From: Owenia fusiformis
Taxonomy: Eukaryota > Annelida > Polychaeta > Sabellida > Oweniidae
DNA length: 64,000 bases
Assembly (NCBI GenBank): GCA_903813345.2
Contig: CAIIXF020000012.1
Span: 5,063,318 to 5,127,317 of the forward strand
Direction of reading: 5' to 3'
In this document: positions 1 to 10,449 of the stretch, in pieces
Layout: every line of letters begins with the position of its first letter
Numbering within the stretch: the stretch's first letter is position 1
Position numbers and translations under genes: made by a program
The notes under the pieces: model-generated
What the model was told of the DNA's origin: nothing
Database searches by the model: none
The model's input: the letters and a program-made list of their open reading frames with translations, nothing else

Positions 1-450
1 TATTTTCAGTCATTTAAGACTTTTTAATTGATCTTCTTGGTATTGTCTTACATAATAGTGACGAAGCATAATGGGCAACATTCGAAAACATATAAAATAT
101 AACAAGTCAAAAAGACAAACAAAATATTGAATAGTGATCATCTTTATACTTCATTGAGATCAATTGTCTACAAAAAAGTTTGCAAAACTATAAAGAATAT
201 TGAGTTTTTTTTAATTTACATCACAATGAGAAAGAACAAGAGGCAACATTAAAAAACACATGAAGTAATAACAATTCAAAAATGCATATCAATCAATTAT
301 ATATTGATCTGCTTCCTTGAGATCAATTGCTCATATACAGTTTGTTTTAAAGTAACAGTTAAATACTGAATTTAACATTTCACAACACAATGAGGAAGCA
401 CAAACAGCAACATTTAAAAACACATTAAATATAACAATTTCTAAAAAGTT
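1..450. repeat. Degenerate tandem repeat, about 165-bp unit, three copies
   Basis: Three diverged copies of one AT-rich unit follow each other. Each has a block resembling CACAATGAGRAAGMACAA, then GCAACATTnaAAAACA and ATATAACAA, at about 51-115, 219-280 and 378-440. The window edge cuts the array, so its true length is unknown. No coding potential is visible. Confidence 0.6.
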
Positions 451-2045
451 ACTCTAGACTTTACATAACTGTTGATGAGCACATTCAGTGTTTGTTCATC
501 ATAATCATTCAGTGTTTGTTCATCATAATAAGAGATTCTATGAGCTCATCATCTTCTTCAGATGACAACATTTTAGACATACGGGGTGTATCTTTTGATT
601 TTAAAACAACCCTACTCCCAACTTGGCATGTAGAACACCATCCAGTGATTGCATTATTACTATTACACCCTTGGTATACGCAGCTAATGAAAATTGACCG
701 GTACGGGTCAAAAGCTGGACCGGTACGGGTTAACGGTTTTATTTGAATTTAAAACAGCCATAGCTTGCTCAATATTGACTTCCTCGTGTCTAATTTGAAA
801 TATATGATGCCTCTCGATGCTTTTAAGTACCCCAATTTTTTACAGATTTTTAAACGGACCAAAACTCTCTAAATGCGCATTTATGCTCTTTTCTACTTAA
901 TAAAAGTTATCGTGAAAATGAGACAGTCGTTCTCGAAAATGAAATATATGAAAATGTCAGTATTCATTAGCAAAGTATTTAAATTCAGATCGCAAAGGGT
1001 CAACTTTTTATTATAATATCTTATCTTGATGTTTGTTTATAATTCATAGCTCTCTTTTTCAGTTTGAATCCTGCAAAATTATGACGAACAAGGGAATGAT
1101 GTAGATAACTCTCAACTTATGTTGCACTGTATACGGTTCAATTAATTCGTATTTTGTTTGTTAAATAAATATTCATCCGGCTGCAAATCTTCATATTGTC
1201 ATTTATTGTCAGCTATTTGTCATTTATTGTCAACTTTTATCACACCATTAAGTGCTAAATTGTGATCGGTCTGCCAAACAGGGGGGGGGGGATGGATGTC
1301 CCACTTAATTTTGTCTACGCGTTCCCACGCGAACCATTTGGCTTTTTGATTCCAAAGAATAGGTATAGATATGGTGGACTGAATCCAACAATGTTTATCT
1401 CTATTAAGTATTAAGAAGTATTAAGAAATATTTTATATAACTGTTTTTGTTAACATTTTTGGTTTTTTGCAATTGTTTTTGCTCCTTTCTACCCAATCTT
1501 GAGAATGAAATAAAATGTATTTTCGAACCTTGTAACAAAATAGCATTTACAACATGTTTTAGACCTCTCAATATTATAGTTATACAAAGGAATTTTTGGA
1601 TAAATTTAAAATTTATTCAAAAAATTAAAACAAAATACCCCCAAAATAGATAAAAATCAAGATAAACCTTTTATTACACAAGGTACTTTTTTTAAATCAA
1701 CCGAAATTTCCTTTGTACAATTACAATATTGATATACCTAAACACGTTGTGTTTATGTCATTTTGTTCAAATGACACAAGACAAAATCGTATGGAATAAC
1801 TTGCGATAAGCTAGTTATTAAGCTTGTTATTATGGTCTTACTAGTGGTTATTATTGAGTAATGGTACAGGTATTCGATATGGTATTGCAGCTTACACTTA
1901 AGTAATGGTACACGTATCCTTGGATTTTAGGCCCGAATACCGAGGTTTATTTTTTTAATTATCGTGTATTATTATTTTGTGTTAATATTAGTTAACCATA
2001 TAACTATTGGCATGATATGATAACCTTGTTATATTAATATAGCGC
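451..2045. other. Gene-free stretch
   Basis: AT-rich sequence without a credible exon. The open frames here are short and of low complexity. Two copies of GACCGGTACGGG lie 22 bp apart (696-707 and 718-729), and there is a G-tract near 1280. I see no splice-flanked coding block. Confidence 0.5.
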
Positions 2046-2294
2046 ATAGGTGTAGCCAGGGGGATGCGATGTGTGCGATCGAACCCCCCCCCCTCCATAA
2101 CCAATGAAAATAGAACCATTAGATAGATGAAAAAAGTCTTAAAATGCTTTTTATTTGAAGCTTCTAGCTCGATTTTGAACGAAGTTGCACCAATTTTTGT
2201 AAAATTCAAAACAAATCTTCAAAAACATTTTTTATGCCACGATCGCACCCCCCCCCCCCCCCTCCCCCCGACTGAAAGCTGGCTACGCCACTGT
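2046..2294. repeat. Short element with inverted GTAGCCAG ends and C tracts
   Basis: The left end carries TGTAGCCAGGGGGATGCGAT. The right end carries the inverse, with C tracts followed by CTGGCTACGCCACTG. The ends are therefore imperfect inverted repeats around an AT-rich core, as in a small non-autonomous transposon. A related end (GTAGCCAGGAGGGG with TGCGATGGGTGCGAT) recurs near 5345-5380. Confidence 0.55.
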
Positions 2295-2529
2295 AACGTG
2301 TAATCAATACGCTACATTTTGTATGTTCAATTTGTATACTAAAAACTGTTATTAATCCACAAATTTAGATGAAGACAAGATAAAAATTCGAATCAAGAAT
2401 GAAAAGGTGTCTAAGTATATGATTCTTAAGGGTAATGCATATTTGAATTAAACAGAGGCGGGTTAATTTATATTGTGCTATGAATTAGGCTATTATTCAA
2501 AATTGCAGCTAAGATGCCTGTTTTACGAT

Positions 2530-3731
2530 ACCCTGCGTGCAGAGTCTAGTTAAACTACACTAAGACGAAGCTCTCTTTTAAAAAGTGAAGTCAAACGAAT
2601 GCAAAGGGTAGTTTTATGAAAAATATCACGGAAGATGTATTCTAGATATCAGTAGTATTCTCAGAAATTTATTATCCGAAACGGATAACATCTGGCCACT
2701 CAGACAAACAATCGCAGACATAGGCTAAGCTTGTTTATTTAACAGTTAGATTTGTTGACTTACCGATCCGTATTTCAATCTCCGGGAAGACGTTCTTTTC
2801 ACTTTGTATTTGCGTGCAGTGTAATATAAGTTGATACTTTTGTTCAAAAATGTACTTTTAATGGCCATTTATGCATTTTATTTTCAAATTATGTTTTGTT
2901 TGGATGTCAGTGTGAAAAGTCAAGAAACGTCAACCCCGACTTTAAATTGTTTTAAAATGTTGGTTAATCACTTATGGCAAATCACAAGGTTGATGATGTC
3001 AACGGACCATGATCGTGGAAGGCTATCAGTATCAGGTGTATATCGCATAGAAAATAAATATAGCTAATTTTTCGCACTGATATGATGATGACTATTCTGG
3101 CGAATCGGGTAGATATTTCTCAGTTTTTTTTCCGGTAATAAAACTATTCATTTCTATCAATTTTACAAACGGGGTCCTTTGAATGCACATTAAAACTATA
3201 AAAGTATTTATTGGGCGTACATACTCGTTCTGTCATGTTACTTACATTTCATTTGCAAGTTGTCCACATATTAATTCAGCGTTTTGTTTAATCAAATTTC
3301 CCGCCCTTGAGGTTTCCGACTGTAAAACTTAATATTTGATACTAACCAATGCATCAGTTAATATTTTCAGAATACAAATTTTCCATTTTTATTTTTCTGA
3401 TAGATAAAGTCTCATTTTGAATCTGTTCGTGTATTAAAGCGTATGCTTTTATAATGCAATGGTCACATTTGCTCAGATTTTCAGCACCGGCGCCCGGCCG
3501 ATGAGTATTTTGTTCAAAATTGTATTCAATTCTGAACAAAATACTCAATCGGCCGGGCGCCGTAATGAAAATCGGAACAAATGTTACCAAGTCATAACTG
3601 ATGAAAAATCAAATGAGAACATGAACATGGATAATACGGGAACTATTACGCTGCGTGCAGAGTCTAATTATAAACTACGAGAAGACGAAACTCTCATTAG
3701 AGAAGTGAAGTCGAACGAATGCAAAGGGTAG
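2530..3731. repeat. Pair of 80-bp direct repeats flanking 1.04 kb
   Basis: The block CTGCGTGCAGAGTCTA through GAAGTGAAGTCRAACGAAT to GCAAAGGGTA occurs at about 2532-2610 and again at about 3650-3730 in the same orientation, with a few differences. The interval holds a strong palindrome (3459-3595). The layout could be a non-autonomous element with repeated ends or two copies of a small repeat. No long terminal repeat signature (TG..CA ends, primer site) is visible. Confidence 0.6.
3459..3595. repeat. GC-rich foldback palindrome
   Basis: Two arms of about 65 bp are near-perfect inverse copies around position 3525. The outer parts read ATGGTCACATTTG and CAAATGTTACCAAGTCAT, and the inner parts are CGGCGCCCGGCCGATGAG and its inverse. 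The GC-rich core stands out in AT-rich surroundings. Short open frames on both strands mirror each other and are a by-product of the palindrome. Confidence 0.75.
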
Positions 3732-4016
3732 GGTACTATAGAAGGGGATCATATAAAGGCACGATCTATTTCACAACGCCTTTAACTTTTGTTCTTCAAC
3801 TGTTGCCCTTTGTGCATTTCAAAAATAAAATATCTTAATCTGATTTGTTCCACCTTTCTTTTCGCTCAGTTCTGCACTATTATTTCCATATGTTGTTTAG
3901 GATTATGTCATTTGCGAAATAGCTGTAAGACATTATGAGAATGAATATGGGAGTTTCCACGATAATGTTGTTCACATGATTTTATACACATACCTGCATA
4001 ACAATCGGAGGCAGAA

Positions 4017-4680
4017 GTTTTAATATTGTCCAATAAAAAATGAGAATCTAACATTTAATGATAACAAAAGGATTAATTGCTTAGTTCTCTTTGTTTTCTT
4101 AAATGCGGAAGTGTACCAACATCACCTAGATTACATAAGAGATCATCTAACAGTCTAAAATTGCTTTTAATTGCAAGTAAATGCATTCCGACCAAAATTT
4201 GTATACCTGTAATTGGGGGGGGGGGGCGATGTTACATCACATAACTACAACGTTCATATAGAAATATACAATAAGCATGTCCGTATAAAAGCTAAAATTA
4301 TAAAAACTCATTTCAAAGTCATTCTGTTCATGGAAGCGTCAAGTTATGAAAAACAATGCTAAACACTCAAACAAATCGACTTGATTACCTTTGAAAACTT
4401 CTTGAGAGGAAATGGACAAATGTATTTTTCTAACTCATTAGAACGTCTGTCTGATTGAAATACTATTTTTAAATACAAACATAAATGATTTAATCTTGGT
4501 CAATAGGCTGAATATTGTCCAACAAAATAATAAGAATCTAACATTTAATGATTACAAAAGGATTAATTGGCTTGCTATATAGTCTTTGTCTTAGTCTTTG
4601 TTTTTCTAACGGCGGAAGTGTACCAACATCACCTTGATTACAGAAGAGATCATCTAACAGTCTAAAATTGCTTTTAATTC
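4017..4680. repeat. Direct repeat, about 160 bp, two copies 490 bp apart
   Basis: Copies at about 4020-4178 and 4508-4680 share AGAATCTAACATTTAATGAT, AAAAGGATTAATTG, GGAAGTGTACCAACATCACC and GAGATCATCTAACAGTCTAA in the same order. The second copy contains a small internal expansion. There is no coding potential. A G-tract lies at about 4216. Confidence 0.7.
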
Positions 4681-5081
4681 CCGGGTTTTAATTACATTTT
4701 ATGTATAGACTTTTTTGCCTCTATTCTCATTTTTAAACCTGTTTCTGTTTGCTTATTTAACAATTGTGATAAATTATTCAGTTAGTGTCGAAACCAAAAC
4801 AATTTTCTACATTATAGTCCTCTTGCACTGACTAAATATTAAAATAAGCCAGTCTGATTGCGAATTTACAAATCCTGTAAAAGTAGCTTCAAACCGCCTT
4901 TTAATCAGAGAAAACAATAAGTTAATTCATCTGATTGCGAAAATACGAATCAATCTGATTATCTCGTGCATTATCTACAATTCAGTCGGGCAAGGGTGAA
5001 ATTATTTCATTTGAAAACAGAAATAAATATCAGAACCCCTCTAGCATAACTATTCGGAAGAAATTCATACAAAAAATAAGG

Positions 5082-5384
5082 TACACAACTGATGAAGGGT
5101 CGCACACAATGCACGCACCCCTCTCCTCCTCCTCCGTGTTTGCCCACACACGACCATATTTGACAATTTTTCTAAAAGCGTTTTCCCCGGGAATATAGGT
5201 GTAGCAGTTGCCAGAAGTCGCACAGCTTGGGAGTCAGGGTATCCTGATCCATGCCTCAACGCCTGACGGGTCTGATATTTAGAGGGGGCGCAAGAATTAT
5301 TAGAGGGCGGGGAAAACGTGAAAGTTGCCAAAATATCCATCGGCGTAGCCAGGAGGGGGGGGGGGTGCGATGGGTGCGATAACA
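5082..5384. repeat. Second copy of the GTAGCCAG/G-tract repeat
   Basis: The right end GGCGTAGCCAGGAGGGGG followed by TGCGATGGGTGCGAT matches the repeat end at 2050-2080. The left part holds the inverse-type C-rich GCACGCACCCCTC motif. This is an older, more degraded member of the same family. Confidence 0.45.
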
Positions 5385-6814
5385 ATAGGCTTTATATATG
5401 CTTTAATGTTTTATTTATCATGATGCTTTTATGTAGGCTATTAATTACAGTTCTTTTTGCAATATAAAACTGGTATGTTTATGCAAATTCCGATTGGACT
5501 AATATAAAGGGATATTGTTTCATTATGTGGACTTGAGAAAGTCCGACATACTCATTGCTTTCAACCCAAAACTTAAAATAGGAAGTTATCAAGATCCCAA
5601 GAACACGATCGCTACTTAAACAATACGTTTGTATCCCGGCGATCGAAATGCAATCAAACTTTCGCAATCAGGTGCCTAATAAGTCTTTTGATCTCTAAAG
5701 TTTTACGACTGAACGTTTCAATGAACTCGTGAGAAGCAAACGCAATCATCATATAAACATTTTTCTAGTAAATCTAAAATAGAGTAAAACCCAGGGAAAA
5801 AGATCGCGTGTTCATAGGAATTAGGCATATTTCAATTTTGAAATAACAAAAGTCAGTTTCGGAAGAATTTTCCAAGCATTCCCTGCTTCGATGCGTTTTT
5901 ATTGCAAGGGCCGTTTAGCGCCGATATGAATTCATTATAGGGCATTAGGGTTGTGCTTTATTTGTTTTATTTATAGAAATGTTATAAAATGTGTACGACA
6001 CTTTAATGAATTATTTTTAGGGTTACAATGCATATTTGACTTTTCCCTCTAAACGTTTAAAATTCATCTTTTCTTAGTTTGCTTCAATAAAATTAACATT
6101 GGATCCCAGACAGTCATCAAATTCTCAGACATTTGATTAATATAGATATTTGTACTTCCTTTGACCAGTGGTGCTGGTGTGACTGAGATTCGAATCTAAT
6201 CTGTTTCATTTTTATGTAAATTGAGAGGAATAAAGTTTTATTTTCAGCGTTTTAACAATCTTAACGTTTGGCGTGCAGCTCAACTTAATACACAATCAAA
6301 GGTCAGAATACAGAAATAAGAACATGCCTTTTATTTGTTATTCAAGCTCGAGCAATATCCCCGTTATAAAACCAAAATAACTGCGGTTAGGTACCATATC
6401 TTGATTACGGTAAAGACAGGCCATCTCATTCTGTATTGCCAGAGCCACTCTTATCTGCCGATTGTGGAAGGATAAAGACAAAGGGGTCGCGGCTATCGCG
6501 ATGAGGCCATCTTATTTCTAGGAATTATTTCTGCCTCTCATTCCTTAAACCGGCTTCGTTAAACAGTGCCAAAATATATAAGTCGGAGCCAAAAACAAGA
6601 CTATTTTTATATTTAAATCCCCTCACCTTGTCAATGTCTATGCCTGCATCTGGTTTTATACAGATATATACACATAGATTACTTACTGGCCATGGACAGG
6701 GGGGGGGCACAGAAACGAACATTCTGGGGTCATAAGGGATACTTGGGGAAGGGGGAGAGGTGGTGGTGAATAGTAAAGTCCGGGAGTGAAGTTAATGGGT
6801 ACTGAAATCTTTCT
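5385..6814. other. Gene-free stretch
   Basis: No exon, RNA gene or clear repeat structure could be supported here. The short open frames at 5479-5667 and 6525-6722 have no recognisable domain and no splice context. Confidence 0.5.
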
Positions 6815-7110
6815 TTTGATATTTAGTGCTTGAATGGAGACTTGTTTCCCCTCCCCGCATTCTAGTAGAATTTAAATATTTGATCTAAAGGAGTTATTTT
6901 AAATCAAACTTGCATTCCGATTAATTAACACTCCAATGATTGTACCGCTTCACTATTGTCTAAGATAATTATAATGAATTCACGGGACACTATAGTCTTC
7001 CTTTTAAACTTTAGTGGTTGGATGGAGACTTGTTTCCCCACCCCGTACACTAGTAAATTTGTAAATTTTAAATATTTGATTTAGGGAGGTATTTGCAATC
7101 CAACTCTGAT
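6815..7110. repeat. Two diverged copies of a roughly 185-bp unit
   Basis: TGGATGGAGACTTGTTTCCC-type sequence, then an ACTAGTA-type block, then AAATATTTGATYTA, recurs at about 6830-6905 and 7018-7095 in the same orientation. It looks like a local tandem duplication in non-coding DNA. Confidence 0.6.
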
Positions 7111-8530
7111 GGTGCAAGACTACGTCAGCCAAGACTAAATTATGAAGTTATTATCATTTTGACTATTGAGTTCATTAAATTATAATTCCATAGATATCAT
7201 ATTTAATCCTGTCAACACAATAATGGTATTAATTGGCATGATATGTAGTCAGAGACGGTTTAAAAAGTTGTTTAGTATAGATAGTATTAGGAAAAATCCT
7301 AACTCAAAGTTTTTGTTCGCTCGCAATCCAGAGCAAACCACTCGCCAGGCAAGCATTCTTTAAAAACGTGAAGTTTTCACCATGTTGAGCAGTTTTGAAA
7401 ATTGTCCAATTTGAACCATCGCCTTGTATATTTCTGTAACGCCCCCCCCCCCCCCTTGACACTCGAGTGTAAAAATCCTTTCCACACTGTCAATGGTTTT
7501 ACAAAATAGTTCATGTCAGGAAGGTGGAGGGGTGAGTGTGGAGAACAATCACTGACTGCGATTTGTATGATTGAACATTATACACTTATCATAGATTCGT
7601 AAAGAATAGTTTTAAAATAATCAGCTTGTTTCATGTTATGATTGGAGTGATGTATGCATAGAAGAATGGCACTGGTTTTGAAATATCTTAATTATCCCAT
7701 TGAATGAAGCCATCCGTCCCTCTGTCCATTCTTAACTCATACTAGTGGACTGATTTGATTTAAAGGAGAAGTCTCGGTGTAGAACGTGTACACACTAATG
7801 GGAATGAATTTTACTCATTTCTATCTAGGATTCGTTCATATACTAGCGGGGCTTTAGAGCATTTACAAACGCACGAATTGTATTGTTTTAAGGCAACTTT
7901 TATGACATATAATGTATTTAAAGCTGATTAATTTTAGATTATATTTAATCGGTTCAATTTATCAAATAATGAATAGTATTACAGTATATCGAAAAATATA
8001 CAATGATTTACATTAAATTGCTCAGACTGCAAACAATGTACATGGTTGGCGAATTTGCATGCGCGTTCTTGATAATAAGAATTAAATGTTGAACTTAAAA
8101 ATCAAACATTTTCTTTTTTAAACAAAATAAATCTTTAAATCGAGAAAATAAAAATAAGATTGATGATTGAGCTTTTCATAGTCAACTGCGACTGTGTCGA
8201 CGCATGTTTATTTACTTAGCTAATTAGATATGTAAAATTGTTAATGGCCGCAACGGATAATACGTACATGCAAGCTGTTCGGATAAGACATTTCTATATG
8301 ATTAATGACAAATCCCGGGCAGAATGTTATTCAACAGTAACTGATCTTATTATTTATTATTCAATTTGGATAATAAATCTATTAGCTCATCGTATTGATG
8401 TTTATTATATAGTGTTTCTCGTTGTGTGAGGTTCGGAAAGATGTTTCATTTCACTCTTGAAACATGATACCAAGGACAAAACAAGTGGTTGATGTGTTTT
8501 CTAAAACAATATAGATGAAAGTATATATAG
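7111..8530. other. Gene-free stretch
   Basis: No supported gene. The stretch contains a poly-C tract at about 7443-7456 and otherwise unstructured AT-rich DNA. Confidence 0.5.
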
Positions 8531-8674
8531 AGATTATCCTATATGAGGTTCAGGATATTGGGATTATCCCGAGGCAAATATAATATATTTGCCCGAGGGC
8601 CGCAGGTCCCAAGGGAAAATATATTATATTGGCCAAGGGATAATCCCAATATCCTGAACCGACTATAGGATAAT
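8531..8674. repeat. Nested palindrome
   Basis: ATTATCCTATATGAGGTTCA and the inner blocks GGATATTGGGATTATCCC and CAAATATAATATATTTGCCC are followed by their inverse copies, ending in GACTATAGGATAAT. The arms are about 65 bp with a short GC-containing centre, a structure able to form a cruciform or long hairpin. It adjoins the 8676-9100 element. Confidence 0.75.
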
Positions 8675-8675
8675 A

Positions 8676-9100
8676 TGTTTATCCCATACCAATCTTGGTC
8701 ACCTGGTTCACATTGTTCAATCGTGGAAATAGTTTAGAATATTCATGTCCAGTTTCGTTTTCTTGGCCGTGGGCGGATTTTCCTGTTCTCTCAAATATTC
8801 CCACATTTATTTTCTCGAATTTTTGACTGATTATTAATAAGTGGATGCTCTTTCCCTTTTTTAAACCATCAAACAGATCCCGATTGTCTGTGTTTTCTCC
8901 ATTGTAGTTTACAGTTATTACGCGAACGTTACAAATTATGAACAAATATGCGAGCGGCGATTATGACGTAGCGGGCAGATATACTATATCTGCCCGCTCA
9001 GAGCGGGACGTAAAGCTATATCTGCCCGCTGATGAAAATATAAGTTTTTACAAACAAGCTGTATGTACCCGTAACACGTCCAAGTATGGGATAAATATAT
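8676..9100. mobile_element. Small element with inverted TTTATCCCATAC ends
   Basis: The left end GTTTATCCCATACCAATC and the right end CCAAGTATGGGATAAATAT are inverse of each other. Inside lies an 88-codon open frame on the minus strand (8679-8945) of unknown meaning. There is also a perfect 12-bp-arm palindrome AGCGGGCAGATA/TATCTGCCCGCT at 8970-8998, followed by a third TATCTGCCCGCT. This is probably a non-autonomous DNA element. I do not recognise the open frame. Confidence 0.45.
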
Positions 9101-9359
9101 ATATATTTCCAATTATATTGTTACCATTCAAAAGATGACCATTAAATTGACGATGTGTTAAATTTTTAATCAGATATATTATGGAGTAAAGTTTACAAAG
9201 CAAGTGCTACGGTTAGATCGCTTGCAAGGGAGGTTTCACTTCGGCTCAGTACTGCTGATTAGAATTCCTTTGAAGAATCTTTTTTCATTGCTGTCCATCC
9301 CTATACATTAGGAACCTAGAACTGCAGTCCTAACGAACCTATGATCACCCCACCGGACT

Positions 9360-10290
9360 AAGTTCGTGGGGGATATTGCAAAAGCCACCCGTCCGTTCAT
9401 TCGTCCGTCTGTTCGTGAGTGGGGTAACCCAAACACCAAAATTGTATAGGATTATGCCTCACTTATGCCTCATGGTCGAGTATTAGTGAACGGATTTGTT
9501 TTACATTTTATACCATGCATTTTATGTATGCTGATGCCTAGGGACAACAGTAACTCCATTTTTTTGTAAAGATAGTCTTTTATAGCTCAAATACGAGTGA
9601 ACAGATTTGGTCCAAATGTTATATTTTGATGCCTAGGAAGACAATCGCTCTTTTCAAGAAAGAATTTCAAAATGGCAACCATTTTTTTAGTTATAATGTC
9701 CTAGCGACAAACAAGCTCCGCTCTAGAATGATTTTTTAACATGGCGGTTAAATTTCAAAATCGCTGCCATTTTTGTTGAACTGTAATTTTTGATAACTCA
9801 AATATCAGTGAATTGATTTGGTTCAATTATAATAGGCTAATGTCTAGGAAAACTGCTCGCGAGGAAATGGCCATCATTTTTCGTATCTTTGAAAATCAAA
9901 TATTTGTTTAAATTTTATATGCTGATGCTTAGGGATGAAGGAGGTCTGCTCGAGATTTTTCAAAATGGGGCTATTTATCACAATGGCTGCAATTTGTCAT
10001 TAGAAATATAATCTTTGTTAACTCAATTACCAGTTGAAAGATTCAATTGACAAAGGAACTCTGGTAACTGATTTTAAAATTTCTTATGCTATTACATCGG
10101 GACAAAGAAACACTGCTATTGAAAAATCAAGATAGCAGCTAAATTTCAAAATGGCCACCATTTTTGGAAAAACATAATAGTTGATACCTCAAATACCAGT
10201 GGATGGATTTGGTTCAAATCGTATATACTGATGTGCTTTGTTCAGGAAGAAAATGTCGTCCACTGAACTCAAACATATAATTGGTGAATG
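9360..10290. repeat. Degenerate tandem repeat containing AAATGGC..CCATTTTT
   Basis: Several diverged copies of a 110-130 bp unit occur. Each has GATAACTCAAATAYCAGTGA, GGATTTGGTTCAAAT, TGCTGATGCCTAGGGACAA and TTTCAAAATGGCnnCCATTT. The same family recurs in an intron of the neighbouring protease gene (17520-17950). No coding potential is visible. Confidence 0.7.
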
Positions 10291-10442
10291 AAAAGTAGAG
10301 CATTTTTATCAGAATGTAAGGACTAGTTGCTTTTTTATATCATATGAAACTTATATATCGCTAAAATATTCTATTGGACTTCAGTAGCTTGATAACGTGT
10401 CGTGTATTCTAATGGAGTTTCAGATTTGAAAAGTCATGTACA

Positions 10443-10449
10443 TTTATTA
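10443..10449 (-). promoter_or_regulatory. AATAAA poly(A) signal overlapping the stop codon
   Basis: On the minus strand the last codon and stop read ATG TAA TAAATG, so AATAAA begins at the second base of the TAA stop. If it is used, the protease transcript would have a 3' UTR of only about 15-30 nt. This is a sequence observation only; other downstream signals may be the real ones. Confidence 0.35.

Noticed and set aside
2530-3731. A solo or paired LTR retroelement
   Set aside because: The direct repeats are only about 80 bp, lack TG..CA ends, and enclose no gag or pol.
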